From Clostridia bacterium (GTDB lineage Bacteria > Bacillota_A > Clostridia > Christensenellales > Aristaeellaceae), in contig JAFWQM010000051.1 in the NCBI GenBank assembly GCA_017509065.1, positions 1 through 36,323 on the forward strand: 36,323 nucleotides of DNA, given 5' to 3'. The notes beneath the pieces are model-generated. The model saw only the letters and a program-made list of their open reading frames with translations. It searched no databases and had not been told where the DNA came from. Position 1 is the first letter of the stretch; every line of letters begins with the position of its first letter. This document shows positions 25,113-33,604 of this stretch, in pieces. The translations under genes and the position numbers were made by a program.

Positions 25113-26417
25113 TCAGCAGGACGTAAGGATTTCCTCGATGGCCGAGCCTTCCGCGTCGGGCAATGTCACCCCCAGGACGCGGGCGAAGGTCGGCGCTTCG
25201 TCCAAAATGGAGCGGCGCTCCAGGATCACGCCGGAACGGATATGCGGGCCGCAGGCCAGCAGGGTAGGCTGAGGGCCTTTGTCGGGATGATAACCGTGGG
25301 TGGCGCGGCCAAACTTGTAATCGCTGTTGTCGGCGGGCCGCACAAGCGGACGGGTGCAGGCGTTGGAAAAAGAAGTGTATCCGTCCGTTTCCAGCACGAA
25401 GGAGAAGCCGCCGTACAAGCCTTCTTCCTCCCGGACTTCCTGCGCCGTGTAGACGCGCCCAAAGCCATAGAGGCCGTCCGCGGCCATCTCTTTCAGCACG
25501 GCATACACCCGTTCGGTGTCTGTCGGGTTTTTGACATACACATGAGCCGACATGCCTGCCGAATGAGCGATCGCCGTATGATCGGTGATCCTGCCCTCTG
25601 CGTTCACCTTAACCAGGCCCCACTCGGCCAGCAGCGCGTTGAGGGCAATCGTGCGGGTAATATTCATCTGCCCATGGTCGCTGACGATAAATATATCGGT
25701 CGTTTCCCGGATGCCGGCGTCATCCAGCGCTTTCAATATTTCACCCAGCCAGAGGTCGATTTGATGCAGGCCGTGCGTGACCAGCGGGCTGAACATACCG
25801 GATTGATGCCGGTATGCATCGATATTGGCGGGATGGATCATGAGCAGATTGGGCCTGAACTGCCGGATGATGGCGCCTGCACAGGCATGGACAAAAGCGT
25901 CGCCATATGGATGAATCCGATGCTTTCCCTCCATCAAATAGCGGTTGGGCCGGATCACCTTCTCGATGATTTCAGGGCTGGAGCCGGAAGCGGCAAAGCA
26001 TGCTTCAGTGGTTTCCTCAGGACTCTGGGGCCAATACTCGTCGATCAGCCAATCAATGTGCGGATGATTGCCCGTCACCGGCCAGAATACCCCTGCCGTT
26101 GTCAGCCCGGCGGCTTTTGCGGCGTCAAAGATATCGCCGGTCTTTACCGCGCTGTGGAACCATTCCCAAGGAGCGTGCTCCAATGTCAGGTCGTCGTCGC
26201 GCTCATTGTTGACCACGCCGTGCCTGCCGCAGGGAACGCCCGTGGTCATGCTTACGTGGCAGGGATAAGTGACCGTGGGATACACGGAACGGATCGTTTT
26301 CACGAGCGATCCGTTTTTCATCAGTTTCCCGAAAGCGGGCAGCTGTCGAAGCGTTTCCAGATCGTCATACACCAGCGCGTCTTCTGAAATCACGATCACA
26401 TGTCTGTTCTGATCCAT
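25113..26417 (-). CDS. Type I phosphodiesterase/nucleotide pyrophosphatase (NPP), alkaline phosphatase superfamily
   Basis: A 434-residue phosphodi- or monoesterase without a signal peptide, so cytoplasmic. Metal and nucleophile sites of the NPP fold are visible: Asp13 (ISEDALVYD), Thr50 in YPTVTYPCHVSMTTG, HPANIDAYRHQSG, VSDHGQMN and THGYHPDKGP. NPP relatives cleave nucleotides or glycerophosphodiesters; the substrate here is unknown. The gene starts 9 bases after the kinase stop and precedes araM. In Bacillus, araM lies beside the phosphatase gene araL, so a phosphate-releasing partner is a recurrent theme. Confidence 0.88.
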   Translation of the reverse strand: MDQNRHVIVISEDALVYDDLETLRQLPAFGKLMKNGSLVKTIRSVYPTVTYPCHVSMTTGVPCGRHGVVNNERDDDLTLEHAPWEWFHSAVKTGDIFDAAKAAGLTTAGVFWPVTGNHPHIDWLIDEYWPQSPEETTEACFAASGSSPEIIEKVIRPNRYLMEGKHRIHPYGDAFVHACAGAIIRQFRPNLLMIHPANIDAYRHQSGMFSPLVTHGLHQIDLWLGEILKALDDAGIRETTDIFIVSDHGQMNITRTIALNALLAEWGLVKVNAEGRITDHTAIAHSAGMSAHVYVKNPTDTERVYAVLKEMAADGLYGFGRVYTAQEVREEEGLYGGFSFVLETDGYTSFSNACTRPLVRPADNSDYKFGRATHGYHPDKGPQPTLLACGPHIRSGVILERRSILDEAPTFARVLGVTLPDAEGSAIEEILTSC

Positions 26418-26426
26418 AAAGTTTTC

Positions 26427-27944
26427 TTATTCCTCCTGTTGGTAACGGTATACAGCCTCATAGGCTTTTTTCATATTGGGATACAGCGCACGGAATACCT
26501 TCAGGTGCTTTCGGTAAGCTTCGTGTTTTTCGGGATCAGGCGCGTATTCCCGGGCGATATGGATGCAGCGCGCAGCTTCCGCGAAATCCCGATACCAGCC
26601 GATTCCCACGCCGGCCGTCAGCGCCGCGCCCAGGGAGGTGGCTTCGTGGGGCGTCTGATGCACCCGCACGGGCACGCCGAACATATCCGCAGCCATCTGT
26701 CCCCACAGAGCGCTCTGCGCGCCGCCGCCGATGAGCGTGAGGCGTCTGGCTGGCAGGCCGTTTTCACCGAGGATATCCCCGCAAAGGTTCAGCGCCTGCA
26801 TGACGCCCTCATACACAGCGCGGACGAGGTGCCGCCTGTCATGGTACAGCGTGAAGCCCATCAGCGTACCGCTGACCTCCGCCGTCCACCAGGGCGTGCG
26901 TTCTCCCATCAGCGTCGGCAGGAAAAACACGCCCTGGGACCCTTCGGGGATTTCCCGAGCCATGGCCTCCAGCGCCGCGTAGTCGGGCTTTTTCTCTGCG
27001 AAGCCCAGCAGATTCCGCATGGCCCAATCGAAAGCCGCCGCGCCGCATTGCACTGTGCCGCACACGTTGTACCCCTTGCTGTCGCTGTCAAAATAGCTGA
27101 ACAGCCGCATTTCCCGATCCCGGCAGGGAGCGGGACTCAGCGTGCTGACCCAGGCGGAGGAACCGATGTTCATGTACATATCGCCCACCGCCTGATCCCG
27201 TGCTCCGTGGGCGGCGCAGGCTCCGTCGCCCGCCCCGACAGCCACCGGCAGCCCCTGGGGCAGACCGGTCAGGGAGGCAAATTCCGGGCTGAGGGATGCG
27301 CTGACATCGCAGGACGGGACGAGGCCGGGCAGCTTGTCCGTGTCCACGCCGCAGGTCCTCACGATGTCTATAGCCCAGTCCCCCGTGTCCAGGTTCAGGC
27401 AATTGCACAGGGAAGCGTCGGTGGGATCGGTCAGGCCCGCCCTGCCGGTGAAGCGGCCGTACAGGTAATCTTTGATGTTGACGAATTTCCAGGTTTTCCT
27501 GTAAATATCTGGCGCGTTCTCCCGCAGCCACATATATTTGGGCAGCCCGCTGTGCACGTCGATCCGGTTGCCGGTGACGGTATAATATTCCTGCTGTGGG
27601 ATCAGGGCGGCGATGCGCGCGCACTGGGGCGCGGAGCGCAAGTCGCTGTGGATGATGTTGTCGTGCAGGGCCAGCCCGCCGCGGTCAATGGGAATACAGC
27701 CGTTCATGGTGCCGGTGAACACCAGGGCGGCGCAGTCGGACGGGACCAGTCTGTCCAGCACTTGGGCGATGGCCCGCAGGGCGGCGCTTACCTGGGCTTC
27801 GGGATCCTGCTGTGCCCAGCCCGGGCCGGGGTAGCGGGTCGGGTATTCCTGCGTATTGACGGAAAGCGCTTCTCCCTGCCGGGAAAAAGCCGCGCATTTG
27901 ATGCCGGTCGTGCCGGCGTCCAGCGTCAGGATGTACTGCTGCAT
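26427..27944 (-). CDS. FGGY-family carbohydrate kinase (xylulokinase-like)
   Basis: A 505-residue ATP-dependent sugar or polyol kinase of the FGGY family. The N-terminal ASKHA domain opens with ILTLDAGTTGIKCAAFS and has the substrate-binding VFTGTMNGC and SDLR. The C-terminal ATP domain has VGAGDGACAAHG, FLPTLMGERTPWW, LIGGGAQSALWGQM and EATSLGAALTA, closest in style to xylulokinase or ribulokinase rather than glycerol kinase. Specificity cannot be fixed by eye. The start has GAGG upstream; esterase and phosphodiesterase genes flank it with gaps of 31 and 9 bases, indicating one transcript. Confidence 0.92.
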   Translation of the reverse strand: MQQYILTLDAGTTGIKCAAFSRQGEALSVNTQEYPTRYPGPGWAQQDPEAQVSAALRAIAQVLDRLVPSDCAALVFTGTMNGCIPIDRGGLALHDNIIHSDLRSAPQCARIAALIPQQEYYTVTGNRIDVHSGLPKYMWLRENAPDIYRKTWKFVNIKDYLYGRFTGRAGLTDPTDASLCNCLNLDTGDWAIDIVRTCGVDTDKLPGLVPSCDVSASLSPEFASLTGLPQGLPVAVGAGDGACAAHGARDQAVGDMYMNIGSSAWVSTLSPAPCRDREMRLFSYFDSDSKGYNVCGTVQCGAAAFDWAMRNLLGFAEKKPDYAALEAMAREIPEGSQGVFFLPTLMGERTPWWTAEVSGTLMGFTLYHDRRHLVRAVYEGVMQALNLCGDILGENGLPARRLTLIGGGAQSALWGQMAADMFGVPVRVHQTPHEATSLGAALTAGVGIGWYRDFAEAARCIHIAREYAPDPEKHEAYRKHLKVFRALYPNMKKAYEAVYRYQQEE

Positions 27945-27975
27945 GCTTTCGTTCCTCTGTATCCTGAAATCATCC

Positions 27976-28809
27976 TCAACCCATGATGACGCTGCTGTCG
28001 GCTTTTTTCCGCTCTTTCAGGAACCAATCCAGCACGTTCCCGATTTCACGGTCCCAGAACGTCCAGTCGTGTCCACCGGGGCCTTCGTTGTAGGTCAGGT
28101 CGCAGCCCATGGCGAGCATCCGCTTCCGGACGCTCTGGTTCATCTCATAAAGAAAATCCTCCGTCCCGCAGGCCTGATACAGCGCGGGCACGCAGCCCGT
28201 TTCGACGCAATGGCGGTATTGGGCGAACAGATCGCTGCCGCCGCCTTCGATGGCTTCCGGGTCGCCGAACATGGCTCTCCAGTTGAACGGTGAAGGGGAA
28301 GGAATGTTTTTCTGGTCGCCGTACAGGTGCGCGATGTCCAGCGCGCCGGACATGCTGGCCGCTTTGCTGAATACTTCCGGCGCGGCCAAGCCCAGATGCC
28401 ACGCGCCGTAACCGCCCATGGAAAAGCCGCCGATAAAGGTATCCTCGCGGCGGGGGGAGATGGGGAACAGAGCGCGCATATAAACGGGAAGCTCTTTGGT
28501 GAAGAAGGTTTCCCATGCCTGACCGTAGGGCATGTTCTGATAAAAACTGTTCCCCGCTGAGCAGGTCACCACCGCGATGCGGCGGTCCTGGGCATAGCGG
28601 TCGATATTGGAAAACCTGAGCCAGGAATTGGCGTCGCCATACATGCCGTGCAGCAGATAAGCGACCGGCAGGCCGTCCTGATAGCCGTAATCCTGTTTGA
28701 TAGTGGCGTAGTCCACTTTGTCCCCGCTGCCGGGCGTGGGCAGGCAGACGTTGAACGAAATATTGCTGAACAGCGCGTGGCTGTACATATGGCAATTCAG
28801 AAGCGCCAT
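27976..28809 (-). CDS. Alpha/beta-hydrolase esterase (EstA/CE1-like)
   Basis: A 277-residue cytoplasmic esterase of the feruloyl/tributyrin esterase type, probably removing acyl groups from imported oligosaccharides. The catalytic triad is readable: Ser130 in GGFSMGGYG, Asp218 in CGTEDFLYE and His247 in GPGGHDW; the oxyanion-hole motif YLLHGMYGD is near residue 51. The ATG at 28809 has GAAAGGAG upstream; in-frame codons further upstream would run through a terminator hairpin. It follows a 263-base structured gap after the permease genes and is the first enzyme gene of the operon. Confidence 0.9.
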   Translation of the reverse strand: MALLNCHMYSHALFSNISFNVCLPTPGSGDKVDYATIKQDYGYQDGLPVAYLLHGMYGDANSWLRFSNIDRYAQDRRIAVVTCSAGNSFYQNMPYGQAWETFFTKELPVYMRALFPISPRREDTFIGGFSMGGYGAWHLGLAAPEVFSKAASMSGALDIAHLYGDQKNIPSPSPFNWRAMFGDPEAIEGGGSDLFAQYRHCVETGCVPALYQACGTEDFLYEMNQSVRKRMLAMGCDLTYNEGPGGHDWTFWDREIGNVLDWFLKERKKADSSVIMG

Positions 28810-28829
28810 ACGGGTCTCCTTTCTCATTG

Positions 28830-28860
28830 AAAAAAGGGGCTGTTCTGTACACAACAGCCC
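28830..28860 (-). terminator. Intrinsic terminator between the permease and esterase genes
   Basis: On the minus strand GGGCTGTT pairs with AACAGCCC (28853-28860 with 28837-28844), followed by six T. It lies only 20 bases before the esterase start, so transport genes should be transcribed more than the enzyme genes unless it is bypassed or a promoter lies inside. Confidence 0.8.
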
Positions 28861-28882
28861 GCAAAACTAACCCTGAGGTAGC

Positions 28883-29065
28883 TCGAAGGGGCCGCAGCCC
28901 CTTCGATTGTAATCCGCAGGCGGCGGCGTGTACGTCGCCGAGGAGCAACCGAAGGTTGCTTCCTATATCAATTTCTGGCCGTAAAATGAGCGTTTCCGTA
29001 GGAAATGCCATTTTACAAGAAATTGATGGATCGAATGAAAGCGGTATTCATTCCGCTTTCATTCG
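28883..29065. repeat. Hairpin-packed intergenic element
   Basis: Several perfect or near-perfect palindromes follow one another: TCGAAGGGGC/GCCCCTTCGA (28883-28906), CGGCG/CGCCG (28924-28940), AGCAACC/GGTTGCT (28944-28960), a nested structure with ATCAATTTCT/AGAAATTGAT outside and GTAAAATG/CATTTTAC inside (28967-29027), and CGAATGAAAGCGG/CCGCTTTCATTCG (29032-29065). No ORF fits. It looks like a composite dispersed-repeat (REP/MITE-like) element or a structured RNA. Confidence 0.7.
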
Positions 29066-29072
29066 CAGGGCG

Positions 29073-29924
29073 TCAGCCCTTGATACCGGTTGTTGCGATG
29101 CCTTCCACCAAGGACTTCTGGAAAATCAGGAAGATGATGGTGGCGGGTACAATGGACAGGGTGGACATGGCCAGGGTGGAGCCGATGTCCGAACCGGAGG
29201 ACGGGTCGCTGAACAACTGCAGGGCGAGGGCCACGGGACGCATATTCGCGCGGTTCACGTACAGCAAAGCGGACAGGTAGTCGTCCCAGCGCCAGATGAA
29301 GGAGAAGATGGCGCTGGTCACCAGCGCGGGCACGATCAGCGGCAGGATGATGCGGAAGAACGTGCCGTAGTAGGAGCAGCCGTCGATCTTGGCGGATTCG
29401 TCCAGGTCCTTGGGAATGCCGCCGATGAAGTTCATGATCAGATACACGAAGAAGCCCTGAATGGCGAAGAAGTAGGGCAGGATCATGGGGAAGTAGGTGC
29501 CTACCCAATTCAGGTGCCGATACCACATGAACTGCGGGATCATCAGGATCTGCGCAGGCAGCATCATCGTGGACAGCACCAAAGTGAACAGAATCTTCTT
29601 GCCCTTGAAATGCAGCCGCTGGAGGGCGTAGGCTACGAATGCGGAGGAAATCAGGGTGCCGAAGGTGGCGGTAAAGGAAATCAAGAACGAGTTGGCGAAG
29701 AACACGCCAAAGGAATAGCCCATGAAGCCCTTCCAGCCGTTGATGTAGTTATCCAGCGTCCATTGGGTGGGGATCAGCTGGCTGGAGGTGGGAAGCACCA
29801 GGTCGGTGGGCTTAAAGGAGGAAAGCACCATCCACAAAAGCGGGTACACCATGATCAGCCCGCCGAAGGCTACCAGCACATGGAAAACAACGGTTTTCAC
29901 TTTCTTGCTTGTCATGTCGCTCAT
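29073..29924 (-). CDS. Carbohydrate ABC permease (AraQ/MalG family)
   Basis: A 283-residue membrane subunit of a second CUT1 sugar importer, with six predicted membrane segments starting at about residue 12 and an EAA loop (LDESAKIDGCSYYGTFFRI). The family's PTQWTLDNYINGWKG appears after the first segment. The start at 29924 has GAGG 6 bases upstream and lies 8 bases after the partner permease's stop. The sugar is unknown. No ATPase gene is in the operon. Confidence 0.92.
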   Translation of the reverse strand: MSDMTSKKVKTVVFHVLVAFGGLIMVYPLLWMVLSSFKPTDLVLPTSSQLIPTQWTLDNYINGWKGFMGYSFGVFFANSFLISFTATFGTLISSAFVAYALQRLHFKGKKILFTLVLSTMMLPAQILMIPQFMWYRHLNWVGTYFPMILPYFFAIQGFFVYLIMNFIGGIPKDLDESAKIDGCSYYGTFFRIILPLIVPALVTSAIFSFIWRWDDYLSALLYVNRANMRPVALALQLFSDPSSGSDIGSTLAMSTLSIVPATIIFLIFQKSLVEGIATTGIKG

Positions 29925-29932
29925 CCCCTTCC

Positions 29933-30859
29933 TCAGCCGTCATAGACCCATTTTTTGCGGGTCCAGAAGAGCAGAATGGTGACGAGGGAAACGATCAGCA
30001 GCATGATCCAAGCCAAGGCGGAAGCGTAACCCATCTGGCTCTTGCCGGAGGCGGGGAACGCCTTGTTGTACTGGTACACGGTGTAGAACAGCGTGGAGTT
30101 GCGGGGCGCGCCGTTGGTGATCAGCTTGGACTGGGTGAAAGCCAGGAAGGAGTTGATGGTCTGCTGCACCAGGTTAAAGAAGATGGTGGGGGTCAGCAGG
30201 GGCAGGGTCACCGTCCAGAACTGGCGGCCCTTGGTCGCGCCGTCCACGTCCGCCGCCTCGTATAGCTCGCGGGGAATCTGCTTTAAGGAGGACAGGAAGA
30301 TCAGCATGGAGGAGCCGAACTGCCACACCGTCAGGATGATCAGCACCCAGATAGCGGGGCCCTCGCTGAACCAGTTGAAGCTGGCCATGCCGGGGAACAC
30401 GGTGGACAGGATGGCGTTCAGGGTGCCATTGGACTCAAAGATTCTGCGCCACAGGATGGCCACGGCCACGCTGCCGCCGATGATGGAGGGCAGGTAGTAC
30501 ACGGCGCGGTACAGGCCGATGGCCTTGCTCTTATGGTTCAGAATCAGGGCCACGATCAGGGCGAAGATCACCTTGAGCGGCGTGCCCACCAGGGCGAAAT
30601 AGCAGGTGACGCCCAGGGCTTTGGTGAACACGGTGTCCTTGGTAAAAATGCGCACATAGTTATCAAAACCGATCCACTGGGGCGCGGTCTGGATATCGTA
30701 TTTGCAGAAGGAGTAATACAGGGAAAGGCCCATGGGAATGGCCATGAACATCAGGAAGCCGAAGATAAAGGGCAGGCTGAACACCAGCCCCGCGGTGGAT
30801 TCCTTTTGCAGCCATGCGTTGAAGGACGACCTTTCCTTGCGGATGGTCTGGGTAGACAA
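29933..30859 (-). CDS. Carbohydrate ABC permease (AraP/MalF family)
   Basis: A 308-residue membrane subunit paired with the AraQ-like gene. There are six predicted membrane segments beginning near residue 24 (LVFSLPFIFGFLMFMAIP) and an EAA loop (LYEAADVDGATKGRQFWTV). The start is a TTG with AAGGAGGGG upstream; there is no in-frame ATG at a comparable position. It is normal in length, unlike the long MalF-like protein of the first importer. It follows the binding-protein gene by about 80 bases that include a hairpin. Confidence 0.92.
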   Translation of the reverse strand: MSTQTIRKERSSFNAWLQKESTAGLVFSLPFIFGFLMFMAIPMGLSLYYSFCKYDIQTAPQWIGFDNYVRIFTKDTVFTKALGVTCYFALVGTPLKVIFALIVALILNHKSKAIGLYRAVYYLPSIIGGSVAVAILWRRIFESNGTLNAILSTVFPGMASFNWFSEGPAIWVLIILTVWQFGSSMLIFLSSLKQIPRELYEAADVDGATKGRQFWTVTLPLLTPTIFFNLVQQTINSFLAFTQSKLITNGAPRNSTLFYTVYQYNKAFPASGKSQMGYASALAWIMLLIVSLVTILLFWTRKKWVYDG

Positions 30860-30890
30860 GGCGCGGTTCCCCTCCTTATGTCAGAATGGA

Positions 30891-30919
30891 AGAAAAGAGG
30901 GCGTCCAGAGGGCGCCCTC
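30891..30919 (-). terminator. Partial terminator after the second binding-protein gene
   Basis: GAGGGCG (minus strand 30919-30913) pairs with CGCCCTC (30903-30897), followed by TTTTCTT. The placement mirrors the hairpin after the first binding-protein gene. Confidence 0.75.
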
Positions 30920-30937
30920 CCTGTGTTGTATCAGGTA

Positions 30938-32269
30938 TCAGTAGTTGGCGGCCAGGTCGTTGACGGATTCCACAAAGTCCGCGCCGGCCTGCTCGGCGGT
31001 GATGGAGGGATTCTTCACCAGCACTTCGTCAGAGAGGCGCTTGATGATGTCGTCATTGGCTGTGCCGGCGTAGTTGGGCAGCGGCGGGAAGATGGGGGAG
31101 CAGCACTGCTGCACCACAGCCAGATAATTCACGGCGATGCCATAGGTGGGATCGATCTCGTTCACAGCGTCGGCGATTTCAGCGGCCACAGAGCTGTTGG
31201 CGGGCACGCCGCGCTCGGCGCGCAGCAGGATGTTGGCCTGCGGGTCGTTGATGAGGTAGTTCAGGAAAGCGACGGCCAGGTCGGGGTTCTTGCTGTCGGT
31301 GGTCACGGAGAAGAACTGGCCGGGCTTCATGTAGTTGGAAGCCTGGGGATCCGCGCTGGCCCAGGAGGTGATGCCCAGCTCGATGCCGTTGGCCTCAGCG
31401 GCCTTGGCGAAAGCGGCCAGCTGGTTGGAGAAGGCGAAAGCGCACCAGGTGCGCACGTCATCGGTCGCGCCAAACACGAGGGGATGGGAGTTAATGTCGT
31501 TGGCGTTCACGTTGGCGATCTGGTCGTTGTCATACAGCCAGCCTTCTTCGATGCCCTTCATCAGGCGGGCATAGTAACCGGCAGCTTCCTCAGCGGTCAG
31601 GTTGGTGCCGTTGGCGTCCCACAGGGCCTGATAGCCCAGGCCGCGGGCGTAATAGGTGATGTGGTTTTCGGAGTTGCCGTCGCCGTAGATGACGCCGATG
31701 CCGCGGGCTTCGTAGATCTTGCGGGAGATGTCTTCAAAGGTTTCCCAGGTGATGTTGTCGGGCACTTCGATTCCCATGGAATCGGTGAGGGTCTTGTTGT
31801 ACAGCAGGGCGGGGGCGTTCACACCGGCGCACAGGGCGTACAGGCCGTCGCCCACCTTGCCGCTGGCCAGGATGTTTTCAGAAATGCCGCTCACATCCAG
31901 CGCGCCGCTTTCCACATAGGGGGTCAGGTCAAGAAGGTCGCCGGCTTCCACCCACTGCTGCAGGTAGGCGTAGTCCTGCTGCATGAGGTCCGGCAGGTCG
32001 TTGTTGGAGGAATAGGTGCTCATCAGGGCCCAGTAGTTGGTCCAGTTCTGGGCGTTGGGGTTGAAGGTCACGTTCGGATAGTTTTCGGTGAAGAAGTTCA
32101 TGGCGTCCAGGGTGGCGGCGTCGCGCACCTGGTTGCCCCACCAGCCAAAGCTCAGTTCTACATTTCCGGCGGAAGCGGGATCAAAGGTGCCCACCTTCAG
32201 CTCCGCGGAAGCGGGAACCAGCGCAAGGATCATGACAGAAACCAGCAGAAGAGCCAACAGCTTTTTCAT
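30938..32269 (-). CDS. Sugar ABC transporter substrate-binding protein
   Basis: A 443-residue extracellular binding protein of the CUT1/AraN-like type. The signal peptide is residues 1 to about 22 (ending VPASA before ELKVG), with no lipobox cysteine. The mature part shows the family pattern LSFGWWGNQVRD, FFTENYPNVTFN, DLPDLMQQDYAYLQQW and the C-terminal PDLAVAFLNYLINDPQA. It is the first gene of the operon behind a perfect promoter, with an AAGGAGG site. The ligand cannot be told; the enzymes downstream suggest an acylated or phosphorylated glycoside. Confidence 0.92.
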   Translation of the reverse strand: MKKLLALLLVSVMILALVPASAELKVGTFDPASAGNVELSFGWWGNQVRDAATLDAMNFFTENYPNVTFNPNAQNWTNYWALMSTYSSNNDLPDLMQQDYAYLQQWVEAGDLLDLTPYVESGALDVSGISENILASGKVGDGLYALCAGVNAPALLYNKTLTDSMGIEVPDNITWETFEDISRKIYEARGIGVIYGDGNSENHITYYARGLGYQALWDANGTNLTAEEAAGYYARLMKGIEEGWLYDNDQIANVNANDINSHPLVFGATDDVRTWCAFAFSNQLAAFAKAAEANGIELGITSWASADPQASNYMKPGQFFSVTTDSKNPDLAVAFLNYLINDPQANILLRAERGVPANSSVAAEIADAVNEIDPTYGIAVNYLAVVQQCCSPIFPPLPNYAGTANDDIIKRLSDEVLVKNPSITAEQAGADFVESVNDLAANY

Positions 32270-32307
32270 ACGGTATCCTCCTTCAAGATGAAGTATTCTT
32301 TATTTGC

Positions 32308-32336
32308 ATTATACAGGTTTTGATTTTTGCTGTCAA
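32308..32336 (-). promoter_or_regulatory. Consensus promoter of the second sugar-transport operon
   Basis: Minus strand TTGACA (32336-32331), a 17-base spacer and TATAAT (32313-32308), a perfect match about 40 bases before the binding-protein start. Confidence 0.9.
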
Positions 32337-32511
32337 GCGTCAGTTCAGCCGGATATGGAAACTATTTTACCATAGTAATGAGTATAATATACAGAAAACA
32401 AGTGAAAGTATTATGAAGGAAGGAGGCGGTTATTCGGATAAATGTATAAAAATGCAGAACATTTCCCATCCGCCATCCCATTTTTTTGCTGAACAGCCGC
32501 CCGCTTTTTCA

Positions 32512-32540
32512 TTGCCATTTTTCCTGTTTTCTGTTATAGT
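32512..32540 (+). promoter_or_regulatory. Promoter of the hydrolase-GH31 pair
   Basis: TTGCCA (32512-32517), a 17-base spacer and TATAGT (32535-32540), 36 bases before the start codon. It is divergent from the promoter at 32308; the roughly 175 bases between the two -35 boxes hold no gene I can support. Confidence 0.7.
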
Positions 32541-32575
32541 AAAAGCAGCAAAAAGAATATGAAGGGGTGTTTTTC

Positions 32576-33589
32576 ATGACTGCGCTGCCGCACTCGGGAG
32601 AAACGACCATCGGCGAACTGGTTCAAAGCGGGCTGTACGGCGAATTTGCAAAATTCATTTTTACCTATATGACCCCCGATCATTGGAACAACAGGCTTTC
32701 CGCGTATGGGTACGGGAAGGTTGGCTTTGAAGCGGGCCTCCGGCGGATGCGGGAACTCGCACCACAGGGCGAGGAACTGCATTTTTCCATCTATCCCGAG
32801 GAAGAAAGGCTCGCTTCCTGGGATAAAGCAACCGTAACGCTTGAATATTTTCCCGCGAAGAACAGCGGCGAAACACTCCCTTATGTGCTCATCCTGCCGG
32901 GCGGCGGATTCAACCGGCAGTGGGGCTTCATCGAAGGCCAGGCCATTGCGGCGCGGGCGAATGAACTGGGTTATCCGGCGTTCGTGCTGTATTACCGCGT
33001 GAAGCAGGAACCGCTCATGCCCCTGCCCGTGGAAGATATGTATCAGGCGATCCGGTTTATTGACAGGAATGCCGCGCGGTTTAGCGTTCAGGCCGGCAAG
33101 TATATGATCGGCGGGTTTTCGGCTGGCGCGTCCATTGCCGCCTGCCTGCTGACGAAACGCTTCGGCTGGGAAGCGGGCGGTATTCCCAGACCGACAGCGG
33201 TTTTCCTGGGCTATGGACCGATGCGGTTCGATGAGTTTTACCGCGCCTGGGAGAAAGCGCCGGAAGGCTCCCCGGCCAAGGAGGGCGGCGCGGCGGTGCT
33301 CCGGCGCGTCGGCGGCCCGAGCTTTACCATGGACACTCTCTCGCCCTACAACATCATCGACCAATTGAATCCCGACGCCCCGCCCGTCTACGTGACGGCG
33401 AACATGGACGACCCCATCGTGCCGGTTGTAAACAGCCTGGCGCTGATCAAAGCGCTCAAAGAAAAGCGTATCGAATGCAGGGCAAAGATCGGCAATACAG
33501 GCGGCCACAGCTACGGCCTGGGGAACGGCCTGGAGGTCGCGGGATGGTTCGACGAAGCGATTGCGTTGTTCGCAAGCCACTGTAAATAA
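32576..33589 (+). CDS. Alpha/beta hydrolase, carbohydrate esterase-like
   Basis: A 337-residue esterase or lipase of the BD-FAE/acetyl-xylan-esterase-like group, with no signal peptide. The oxyanion-hole motif is ILPGGGFNRQ (about 106-115), the nucleophile Ser182 in GGFSAGAS, and the acid and base are probably Asp279 (NMDDPIVP) and His311 (TGGHSYGLG). The ATG at 32576 is chosen because GAAGGGG ends 8 bases before it; the GTG three codons upstream overlaps that site. It lies 15 bases before the GH31 gene. Deacetylation of the oligosaccharide that GH31 then cleaves is the natural reading, by inference. Confidence 0.88.
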   Translation: MTALPHSGETTIGELVQSGLYGEFAKFIFTYMTPDHWNNRLSAYGYGKVGFEAGLRRMRELAPQGEELHFSIYPEEERLASWDKATVTLEYFPAKNSGETLPYVLILPGGGFNRQWGFIEGQAIAARANELGYPAFVLYYRVKQEPLMPLPVEDMYQAIRFIDRNAARFSVQAGKYMIGGFSAGASIAACLLTKRFGWEAGGIPRPTAVFLGYGPMRFDEFYRAWEKAPEGSPAKEGGAAVLRRVGGPSFTMDTLSPYNIIDQLNPDAPPVYVTANMDDPIVPVVNSLALIKALKEKRIECRAKIGNTGGHSYGLGNGLEVAGWFDEAIALFASHCK

Positions 33590-33604
33590 CAGGAGGAAAA
33601 GAAG

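Noticed and set aside
32320..32562. Possible 80-codon ORF between the divergent promoters
   Set aside because: It has no convincing ribosome binding site, its composition is unlike coding sequence, and it overlaps the promoter of the hydrolase gene.
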